This document shows positions 17,936 through 23,730 of a stretch of DNA of 25,050 nt, in pieces. The notes under the pieces were generated by a model, which worked only from the letters and a program-made list of their open reading frames with translations, was not told where the DNA came from and did not search any database. Source of the stretch: an uncultured Oscillospiraceae bacterium. GTDB taxonomy: Bacteria; Bacillota; Clostridia; Oscillospirales; Oscillospiraceae. The DNA lies in contig CAKUGQ010000022.1 in the NCBI GenBank assembly GCA_934654755.1, positions 1-25,050 on the forward strand. The letters run 5' to 3'. Each line of letters begins with the position of its first letter. Position 1 is the stretch's first letter. Made by a program: the position numbers and the translations under genes.

Positions 17936-17964
17936 ATTATACCATGTGTGCGCTGAAAAAGCAA
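17936..17964 (-). promoter_or_regulatory. Sigma-A promoter of rplS
   Basis: On the minus strand, -35 TTGCTT (17959-17964) and a perfect -10 TATAAT (17936-17941) have a 17-base spacer. A poly-A stretch lies upstream of the -35 on this strand, which may act as an UP-type element. Confidence 0.82.
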
Positions 17965-18031
17965 GTGTTTTTTTTTTCGATTTTCCGCATTTTTTGTGCC
18001 AATGTACAGCCTCGCAGAAGAAAAAAAGCAG

Positions 18032-18646
18032 TCAGCGAAACAGAAAATCCGAGAGGCTCTTGAGCCATTCCAACGTTTTGAATCGCAGGCGGTATTCCTC
18101 CGGCCCACCGGTAATCAGCTCGGACTCTGTTCTGTCAAAGCCGCCTGCCTCGGCCGATTTTCCGACATCGCTTGCAGTCGCCGCCGTACAGAGAGACGGA
18201 AATACCACACACCACCAGTTTTTCCCCTCCGCACGTCCGATACACACGCGCAAAGAGGGATACTCTCCTGCAGGGAGCGTAAAAGTATCATAGCGCCGAG
18301 TGTCAAAGCGCTCCGTCTCCAGTGTCACTCTGATCTCTTCCTGTGAGTTCTCGGCACGCAGCACGTCAAGCGCCGCGCTGCGCAGCCCGTCAAGATGATC
18401 CGACAAAACGGCTCGTGCCTCATCGGCACTACGGCATTGCACGGTCAGTGCGGAAACCTGACGCAGTATGGCATCGCGCACACGCAGCTTCTGTTCCTGG
18501 TCGTCGGCGGAATCGGAATTTGCTACAACATGCAGACGGACGGTCTTTTGTGCCAGTGCGCGCTGTTCCAGCAGCGTCTGTACCGTAAAAACTCCGGCAG
18601 TCATCAATATCACCAGTAAGAGCCAGCAAATAATTCTTGTTTTCAT
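18032..18646 (-). CDS. spoIIR: Stage II sporulation protein R
   Basis: Signal protein made in the forespore and secreted into the intermembrane space. In Bacillus it triggers SpoIIGA to process pro-sigma-E in the mother cell. It has 204 residues: an N-terminal membrane or signal helix (5-24), then the conserved VRLHVVANSDSADDQEQKLRVRD (37-58), GEYPSLRV (127-134) and NWWCVVFPSLC (143-153). ATG 18646 is chosen with GGTGA 5 bases upstream; a GTG at 18655 would sit inside that ribosome binding site. It follows ispE by about 40 bases, with a strong hairpin in between. It is good evidence that the host forms endospores. Confidence 0.95.
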   Translation of the reverse strand: MKTRIICWLLLVILMTAGVFTVQTLLEQRALAQKTVRLHVVANSDSADDQEQKLRVRDAILRQVSALTVQCRSADEARAVLSDHLDGLRSAALDVLRAENSQEEIRVTLETERFDTRRYDTFTLPAGEYPSLRVCIGRAEGKNWWCVVFPSLCTAATASDVGKSAEAGGFDRTESELITGGPEEYRLRFKTLEWLKSLSDFLFR

Positions 18647-18677
18647 AAAAATCACCGCCCAGAGTATGGGCGGTGAT
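18646..18677 (-). promoter_or_regulatory. Hairpin covering the spoIIR ribosome binding site
   Basis: Perfect 10-base arms ATCACCGCCC (18668-18677) and GGGCGGTGAT (18651-18660) with a 7-base loop, followed by TTTTT and then the spoIIR ATG (minus strand). It may act as a terminator or attenuator after ispE, and its 3' arm also contains the spoIIR Shine-Dalgarno GGTGA. Confidence 0.75.
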
Positions 18678-18685
18678 CCGTGATT

Positions 18686-19543
18686 TTAAACGCCTCTTGC
18701 AATAAAAACCTGCGGGTAGTTCTCCTTGAGCATCGTGCAGGCAACCGCTGCCGCTTCGAACGTGTCAAAGATTCCATAAATCGCCGAACCGCTGCCCGTC
18801 ATCTGCGCGCCGTAGGCGCCGTAGGTCATCATTACGGATTTAATATAGTTCAGCTCCGTATGCTGTGGGATCGTAACATCTTCAAAGACATTACAAAGCT
18901 GCTTACCGATTGCCTCCAGATCGCCACGCTGAAGCGCTGCGCGCATGGCGGTGTTGTCCGGCCGTCGACCGATCCGCGCTGCGTCCAGCGCGGCATACTG
19001 CTCCGCCGTAGAGAGCGCCAGCTCCGGCTTGCACAGGACAAAGAAAATCTCAGGGGCATCCGGAAGCTTGGTCAGCCGTTCTCCCCTGCCCTCGACAAGG
19101 GCCGTACCGCATAGCACGCAAAACGGCACGTCTGAGCCAAGCTGCGCACCCAACTCACACAGAGCGTAAACGGAAAGCGGATAACCCCGATGCGCATTCA
19201 GCGCACGCAGTACTGCCGCAGCATCCGCGCTGCCTCCGGCAAGACCCGCGCCTATCGGAATGCGCTTGGTGATGCGGACGGTCAGGCCATCCGGCATACC
19301 GCCAAGGGTCTCAAAGAACAGTCGCGCAGCGCGGAGCGCCAGATTGCTTTCATCCGTCGGAACACCGGGTTTGTCACATTCAACGCACCAGGGCTTTCCC
19401 GTATCCAACTCGATCTCCACATCGTCGCGAACAGAGACGGTTTGCATAATCGACGAAATATTGTGATAACCGTCGGACCGTTTTTCCAAAACGTCGAGCG
19501 TCAGGTTAATTTTTGCAAGTGCACCCTCGGTCAGGCGGATCAT
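18686..19543 (-). CDS. ispE: 4-diphosphocytidyl-2-C-methyl-D-erythritol kinase
   Basis: GHMP kinase that phosphorylates CDP-methylerythritol with ATP, the fourth MEP-pathway step. It has 285 residues, normal length. Motifs are AKINLTLDV (10-18), DGYH (24-27), the glycine-rich ATP loop PIGAGLAGGSADAAA (96-110), GSDVPFC (136-142) and the C-terminal MTGSGSAIYG (about 243-252). Its start overlaps the DUF1015 stop by 4 bases (ATGA), implying coupled translation, and spoIIR follows. dxs, the first enzyme of the same pathway, is in the next operon. Confidence 0.97.
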   Translation of the reverse strand: MIRLTEGALAKINLTLDVLEKRSDGYHNISSIMQTVSVRDDVEIELDTGKPWCVECDKPGVPTDESNLALRAARLFFETLGGMPDGLTVRITKRIPIGAGLAGGSADAAAVLRALNAHRGYPLSVYALCELGAQLGSDVPFCVLCGTALVEGRGERLTKLPDAPEIFFVLCKPELALSTAEQYAALDAARIGRRPDNTAMRAALQRGDLEAIGKQLCNVFEDVTIPQHTELNYIKSVMMTYGAYGAQMTGSGSAIYGIFDTFEAAAVACTMLKENYPQVFIARGV

Positions 19544-20781
19544 TTGATCTTTCTGGCCTCGAGATAGTAACGCTTCTCACGGCTGTGCCCCATTGAGAAG
19601 GTCTTACGCGGCAGAATACCATCGGCAATAACGCCGCGGAAAAGCTGACTCTTTTCCATGGCAGGCAGCAGGAATCCAATGGCGTTTTCCTGCTCGGCCA
19701 AGGCAATAAGCGCATCGTCATCATGGATATAGTCGATCTCACCCTCGCTGCGCTTCAGATAAGCGTCCAGGAATCCCTGCAGAACACCAACGGCGAGCTG
19801 GCTCTTGCTGCGGTCGAGGGAAATCACACCGGACTCCTCGCCGATATACCAGCGAATCTCATAGCCGCCCTCGGCGCAAGCCTCGTTCTTCAAAGCCTCA
19901 AGCAGCGCCCAGGGGTCGCACTTGGTAATCACGCGATGGATCGGTTCAAAGACCTGCGCTTCATCGTGGATGTTTTCCAGCTCGACAAGGGCAAAGCGTG
20001 CGGGATGATTGGAAAGATCGACGCCGGGATTTTTCGCCTTCAACTCCTCATAGCAGGACTTCGCGGTTGCCAGCGAATGGTTGCCGTCACCGACGGCAAA
20101 GACCATCGGAACGCCCTTGAGATCGGCATACTTCTTGCCGACGTTTGCGGTATAATCAGTCAGACGAGCGTTAAACGCCGCAGCGGCTTCTCCGTCAACC
20201 AACCAGCCTTTAATATTGTGGCCACCCTCCATCAGCTCAAAATCATAGAGCTTTTCGAGCTTATCCTTACCGGCGGCAATCGGCTCGATCAGGCACTTCT
20301 CATGGTCGTCGCAGAGCATAAGGATATGCGGCAGTTCAATAGGTGCGTCACGGCGTACACGCATACGCGGCGGAATACGCTCAACAACGGTACGCTCCGT
20401 TGCACGAATCGCAGAGGTGGAACCGACGGAATAGTCGTAGGCATCCAGATCGACCATGCCGACAAGGCCTTTGCGAACGGTGCCGTTATCCAGCGTGCGC
20501 TCAACATAAACGAAGGAGTCGGGCAGCGTGCGGAAAATGTTGTTCTTCAGGTATTCCGCCATTGTGCGGTTAATGAGGGCGGTATGCTCCGCCTCCTGCG
20601 GGGTTCCGAGCTCGGCCTCGGGCAAGATCAGGTTGATCGTGGAGGGCGCACCCTCGGCGTTCTTGCGGACACGTTCCCAGTAGGCAGGATCGGACGTAAA
20701 CTGGTCGCAGGCGATAACCGCCCATTTCTCCATGGAATCGACCTGAGGGAACAGAATGTCAGCGGGTAAAAAAGCGTTCAT
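19540..20781 (-). CDS. DUF1015 family protein
   Basis: 413-residue cytoplasmic protein of the DUF1015 family, also described as a SpoOJ/ParA/ParB/RepB-like family in old annotations. The function is not established. Recognised by the N-terminal FLPADILFPQ...VIACDQFTSDPAYW and the conserved core GVPMVFAVGDGNHSLATAK (about 220-238), with an Asp-Gly-Asn-His motif that looks catalytic or metal-binding. No signal peptide or membrane segment is present. It is the first gene of the operon with ispE and spoIIR and has its own promoter. The spacing of AGAAAGG to the ATG is long (about 12 bases). Confidence 0.92.
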   Translation of the reverse strand: MNAFLPADILFPQVDSMEKWAVIACDQFTSDPAYWERVRKNAEGAPSTINLILPEAELGTPQEAEHTALINRTMAEYLKNNIFRTLPDSFVYVERTLDNGTVRKGLVGMVDLDAYDYSVGSTSAIRATERTVVERIPPRMRVRRDAPIELPHILMLCDDHEKCLIEPIAAGKDKLEKLYDFELMEGGHNIKGWLVDGEAAAAFNARLTDYTANVGKKYADLKGVPMVFAVGDGNHSLATAKSCYEELKAKNPGVDLSNHPARFALVELENIHDEAQVFEPIHRVITKCDPWALLEALKNEACAEGGYEIRWYIGEESGVISLDRSKSQLAVGVLQGFLDAYLKRSEGEIDYIHDDDALIALAEQENAIGFLLPAMEKSQLFRGVIADGILPRKTFSMGHSREKRYYLEARKIK

Positions 20782-20825
20782 AAGAAAAATCAGCCTTTCT
20801 CACAAATTTTTGCTTGTTCTGTGTC

Positions 20826-20854
20826 ATTATACTGCATATATTCGTGTTTGTATA
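20826..20854 (-). promoter_or_regulatory. Promoter of the DUF1015-ispE-spoIIR operon
   Basis: On the minus strand, -10 TATAAT (20826-20831) and -35-like TATACA (20849-20854, four of six matches) are 17 bases apart, in an AT-rich stretch. Confidence 0.7.
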
Positions 20855-20904
20855 GTCTTTTTTCATTTTTCGCGGAATTTTTGAAAAAAGAGCTGCATTG
20901 CTCC

Positions 20905-20934
20905 GTATAGCTGCGTGAAAAAACGTTCATACTA
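20905..20934 (+). promoter_or_regulatory. Sigma-G-type forespore promoter
   Basis: Plus-strand GTATA (20905-20909), 18 bases, then CATACTA (20928-20934) fits the sigma-G consensus known from Bacillus (GHATR-N18-CATNHTA) at every defined position. It lies just upstream of the DUF378 gene. No good sigma-A promoter is seen there. Confidence 0.72.
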
Positions 20935-20965
20935 GGGGCAGTAATGAATCGGAGGAGGAAACGCA

Positions 20966-21175
20966 ATGGACACGATTGCTCTGATCCTGAGCATCATCGG
21001 CTCTCTCAATTGGGGCCTGGTTGGCATTTTCAAATTTGACCTCGTTGCATGGATCTTCGGAGGGCAGGGTGCGCTTGTCAGCCGCATTATCTACACCATC
21101 GTCGGGCTGGCAGGCCTATGGTGCATCTCTCTGTTGTTCCGCCGCAACTCGCTCGGTGCGACCGAAAATCTTTGA
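20966..21175 (+). CDS. DUF378 family small membrane protein
   Basis: 69 residues with two transmembrane helices (about 5-24 and 43-60). The conserved DUF378 pattern is SIIGSLNWGLVGIFKFDLVAWIFGG, then SRIIYTIVGLAGLW. The molecular function is unknown. The start is firm: GGAGGAGG lies 8 bases before the ATG. It is the only plus-strand gene in the window. It has a sigma-G-like promoter and a strong terminator, so expression in the forespore is inferred. Confidence 0.93.
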   Translation: MDTIALILSIIGSLNWGLVGIFKFDLVAWIFGGQGALVSRIIYTIVGLAGLWCISLLFRRNSLGATENL

Positions 21176-21211
21176 CGCAAAAGGCTCCGGCATATGCCGG
21201 AGCCTTTTGCG
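21176..21211. terminator. Bidirectional terminator (36-bp perfect palindrome)
   Basis: CGCAAAAGGCTCCGGCAT and its exact reverse complement form a perfect 36-base palindrome with A and T runs on each side. It lies between the stop codons of the converging DUF378 and YwaF-like genes, and is suited to end both transcripts. Confidence 0.93.
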
Positions 21212-21212
21212 C

Positions 21213-21998
21213 TCACGCGGTGACGGACTGCTCACGGAGCAGCCGGCTGCGCAGGCGTGTAAATGGGAAGAAGGCAAGGAATGCGCCTGCCGTCAGCGAC
21301 AGAAGATAGACGGGAGTCTGCACATACCACCCAAAACGTTCAAGCAGCGTTTTAAAAACAGGCAGTGACGAACCGACCGGGCCGATCTGGGACACCTGCA
21401 CCGGCCCAAAGGGCACTTCGCGCAGCAAAAGCTCGACTCCTACGGAAACTGCGCAAAACGTGGCAAACAGAAGAACCGCCCGCGGGAAATCGGACAATCT
21501 GCGTCCGCCACGACGGGAGAAGCCGAGATACAGACCGATAAAAACAATCAAAAGCCGCTGCAAAAGAGAGGCAACGGTCAGCGCAACATACTCACTCAGC
21601 AGGGCGGACGGCTCGGCAAGCGCTGCGATACCGGCAAACAGCGTATACGAGGTCATAAAATCATACATCGACTGTTTGACGCGGCTCTTCGGCAAAAGCG
21701 CCGCCGGAAGGAAAAGATACATCGGCATATTGCTGAGTCGGAACGGAAGTACCCGCCAGACATACTGACCGTCTCCGAACACAAAGCAGTAAAAAAGCTG
21801 TCGATATCCTTCCAGAAGCAGCAACAACAGGCCGCAGATCAGAAACACGGTGCGATTGCCGCTTTTCCCCGTATCGCGCAGCCGTCGCGCAAGCAATACG
21901 CACAGGAGAAGTCCGACACCCGCGAAAATCAGATGAAACGCGCCGTAAGGGCTTTGCGGCGTCGTTTTCCATGCCGTCCATTCAAAGAAAGCCTGCAT
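21213..21998 (-). CDS. YwaF/TMEM164-like integral membrane protein
   Basis: 261-residue, strongly hydrophobic protein with about seven predicted membrane helices. The segment EGYRQLFYCFVFGDGQYVWR...LPFRLSNMPMYLFLPAAL resembles the Glu/Gln and LPxxLxxMPMYL pattern of YwaF/TP0381 (TMEM164-type) membrane proteins. The biochemical role is unknown in bacteria. The ATG lies just after the acyltransferase stop, with AAGGAG formed by the end of that gene, so the two form an operon. A different small membrane-protein family remains possible. Confidence 0.75.
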   Translation of the reverse strand: MQAFFEWTAWKTTPQSPYGAFHLIFAGVGLLLCVLLARRLRDTGKSGNRTVFLICGLLLLLLEGYRQLFYCFVFGDGQYVWRVLPFRLSNMPMYLFLPAALLPKSRVKQSMYDFMTSYTLFAGIAALAEPSALLSEYVALTVASLLQRLLIVFIGLYLGFSRRGGRRLSDFPRAVLLFATFCAVSVGVELLLREVPFGPVQVSQIGPVGSSLPVFKTLLERFGWYVQTPVYLLSLTAGAFLAFFPFTRLRSRLLREQSVTA

Positions 21999-21999
21999 C

Positions 22000-23286
22000 T
22001 TATGTCTCCTTATCGGTTTTTCGTTGGCGTGCGGTCAGGCGATACAGCTCCTCGGCAGCCAGTCGCGCCTTTGCAACGACGTCTCCGGCATTTTTCGGGA
22101 AGCAGTAATACAACGCATCGTGGTTGCCGATGCAGATCACGTCGCCCATTTCGTACCAGAAAAAATCGGAGTAGAGGCTGTAGGACGCACCGGGAGCCTG
22201 GTGGTAATTCAGTTTGCCCTTGCAGCCGGTCAGGTGGAAGCCGTCGGTCGTGTGTAAGAGCTGCCCCTCGCCGACGCGGTAGACGCACTTGCTGTCAACC
22301 AGCATATAGATGTCCACATTGACCTCCATGCGGTAGCTTCCCTGCTCCAGTTCTTCGCGGACACATTGCCGCTGCCAGCGATACCAGTCCGGGATGTGCG
22401 GAAATTCCGTCTCGCCCGTAAGCGCCTGCATCCGTCCCAGCTCATCCATGCGGTACTCCTTTCCGCAGGCCGTGCAGCGCAGGCGTTCGCCGCCGCTCTG
22501 CATCCTTCCCTCGGCAGCACACGCGGGGCATTTATAAAGCACGCGGTTCAGGCCGTCGGCACGGAACGGCTCGGTTACACGCACCTGCTCACGCTCCTGC
22601 CAGCGGAAATGATCAAAGGAGAATTGCTCCTCCAGCAGCGCGTTGAGCTGTGCAGGCGTTTTCCCTGCAATTTCATCCGGAGAAAGCAGATATTCCATCT
22701 CCGCGCGGACGTCGACGCGCCGCAGGCGCAGATTATTATACAGCGGGTCGCGCGTAAACGCGCCGTAGGTGCGGATCATCACAACAGGCACGCGCAGCAG
22801 CTTCAGACACTTGCCAATGCTTTGCGGCAAAGGCGTGGCGGTGCCGTCGAAGCTGTAGCTTGCCTCGGGGTACATCAATACGGAGGACTTGAGCGTCCGC
22901 ACGGCGTAGAGCATATCATAGACCAGCATGGGGTCGGATAGAAATTTTTTCGTCGGAATGCACCCAAGGCTGCGCATCAGAGCGCTTTTGCCGACAAAGC
23001 CGTCCGAGGTACAGACAATGTTGAACGGACGTGGGTACAGCAGCGCGGAGGCGATTTTCAGGTCGATGAAGCTGGAATGGTTCATCAGTATCAGGCAGGG
23101 TTCGTCCTTGGCAAGACGCTCCATGCCGATCTTCCGGCAGGTAAAGTTTGTAGCGCGCAGATCGCCGATAGCGAGCAGGCGCACAAGAGTGCGCAGTACG
23201 ATACCCGGTCGTTTCGGCTTGCGCCGGGTCTCCCTCGGAAGCGCGAGCACGGCTTCATAGGGCAGCGCGGCAGTTTTGATTTTCAT
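22000..23286 (-). CDS. PlsC-type lysophospholipid acyltransferase with C-terminal zinc ribbon
   Basis: 428 residues. The N-terminal half is an acylglycerol-phosphate acyltransferase-like domain: catalytic NHSSFID (69-75, the NHx4D motif) and YPEASYSFDG (139-148, in place of the usual EGTR). It probably acylates lysophosphatidic acid or a related lipid at the membrane. The C-terminal half has a four-cysteine zinc ribbon (C253, C256, C271, C274) and a roughly 130-residue beta-rich extension that is not part of standard PlsC. ATG 23286 is chosen: AAAGGTGG lies 9 bases upstream, and the earlier in-frame ATG at 23319 lies inside the -10 promoter box. The substrate is not determined. Confidence 0.9.
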   Translation of the reverse strand: MKIKTAALPYEAVLALPRETRRKPKRPGIVLRTLVRLLAIGDLRATNFTCRKIGMERLAKDEPCLILMNHSSFIDLKIASALLYPRPFNIVCTSDGFVGKSALMRSLGCIPTKKFLSDPMLVYDMLYAVRTLKSSVLMYPEASYSFDGTATPLPQSIGKCLKLLRVPVVMIRTYGAFTRDPLYNNLRLRRVDVRAEMEYLLSPDEIAGKTPAQLNALLEEQFSFDHFRWQEREQVRVTEPFRADGLNRVLYKCPACAAEGRMQSGGERLRCTACGKEYRMDELGRMQALTGETEFPHIPDWYRWQRQCVREELEQGSYRMEVNVDIYMLVDSKCVYRVGEGQLLHTTDGFHLTGCKGKLNYHQAPGASYSLYSDFFWYEMGDVICIGNHDALYYCFPKNAGDVVAKARLAAEELYRLTARQRKTDKET

Positions 23287-23317
23287 CCTTCCGGCCCACC
23301 TTTCTCCTGTTTGTGAC

Positions 23318-23346
23318 ATTATACTCCCTTTTGCACAAAAACGCAA
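23318..23346 (-). promoter_or_regulatory. Promoter of the acyltransferase-YwaF-like operon
   Basis: On the minus strand, -35 TTGCGT (23341-23346) and perfect -10 TATAAT (23318-23323) have a 17-base spacer. This fixes the acyltransferase start downstream of the -10 box. Confidence 0.75.
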
Positions 23347-23376
23347 GTGCCTGACCGGGATTCACGCCATTCCCCG

Positions 23377-23483
23377 TATGTCATTGCGTGGGAAGTGAAT
23401 GTGTCATTGCGAGGGTGACTCTGCCGCCCGTGGCAATCTGCCGATATGTCATTGCGAGGCCACGCAGGGGTTGTGGCAATCTC
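23377..23483. repeat. Short interspersed repeat, TGTCATTGCGAGG...GTGGCAATCT family
   Basis: Three tandem, partly decayed copies start at 23379, 23402 and 23448. The last two run from TGTCATTGCGAGG to GTGGCAATCT. Each copy can fold through ATTGC/GCAAT (and GCCAC/GTGGC in the last). Such elements are scattered between genes in many gut Clostridia. Here they fill the gap between the acyltransferase promoter and the next gene's terminator. Confidence 0.75.
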
Positions 23484-23500
23484 AAGCAACGCACCCAAAG

Positions 23501-23580
23501 CCTTCCCCTTGAGGGGAAGGTGGACGCGCAGCGAAGCGGAGCGGCCGGATGAGGTGTCCGCCGAAGGCGGCAGAAGGCCT
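23501..23580. repeat. Palindromic intergenic repeat (CCTTCCCCT-TG-AGGGGAAGG type)
   Basis: A perfect 9-base hairpin (23501-23509 with 23512-23520) is followed by the GC-rich tail GGACGCGCAGCGAAGCGGAG and a second hairpin CCGCCGAAGGCGG (about 23558-23570). This layout is typical of mobile, non-coding REP/MITE-like elements in Oscillospiraceae. No coding capacity is seen. Confidence 0.7.
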
Positions 23581-23592
23581 CCCATGAGGCGC

Positions 23593-23621
23593 AAAAAAAT
23601 CCCTCCCGGGTGGGAGGGATT
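23593..23621 (-). terminator. Intrinsic terminator downstream of the pilin-beta-helix gene
   Basis: On the minus strand AATCCCTCCC-ACCC-GGGAGGGATT (23598-23621) is followed by T5-T7 (23593-23599). It is about 110 bases after the stop codon of the gene at 23731. The intervening 23622-23730 shows only a weak inverted repeat (CCGTCCGG / CCGGAC) and no gene. Confidence 0.85.
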
Positions 23622-23730
23622 CTTTTTACACCGTCCGGTGAAGAGCAGCCGGACAGCGCGGGGAAAAACAAAAATGTGTGGAAAGTATATGTGTATAGTT
23701 GGTTCGTTGGAGAGAGATGGGGAAGCTAAA

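Noticed and set aside
18668..18700. Sigma-F/sigma-G-like promoter (GTTTA ... CATACTC) before spoIIR
   Set aside because: The third -35 base and the last -10 base do not match sigma-G, and the GG of sigma-F is absent; too weak to list as a promoter although its place is suggestive.
19723..20769. 348-codon plus-strand frame
   Set aside because: Antisense shadow of the DUF1015 gene; no recognisable domains.
21176..21211. Perfect 36-bp palindrome as an operator or attachment site
   Set aside because: Its position between two converging stop codons and its A/T flanks are fully explained by a bidirectional terminator.
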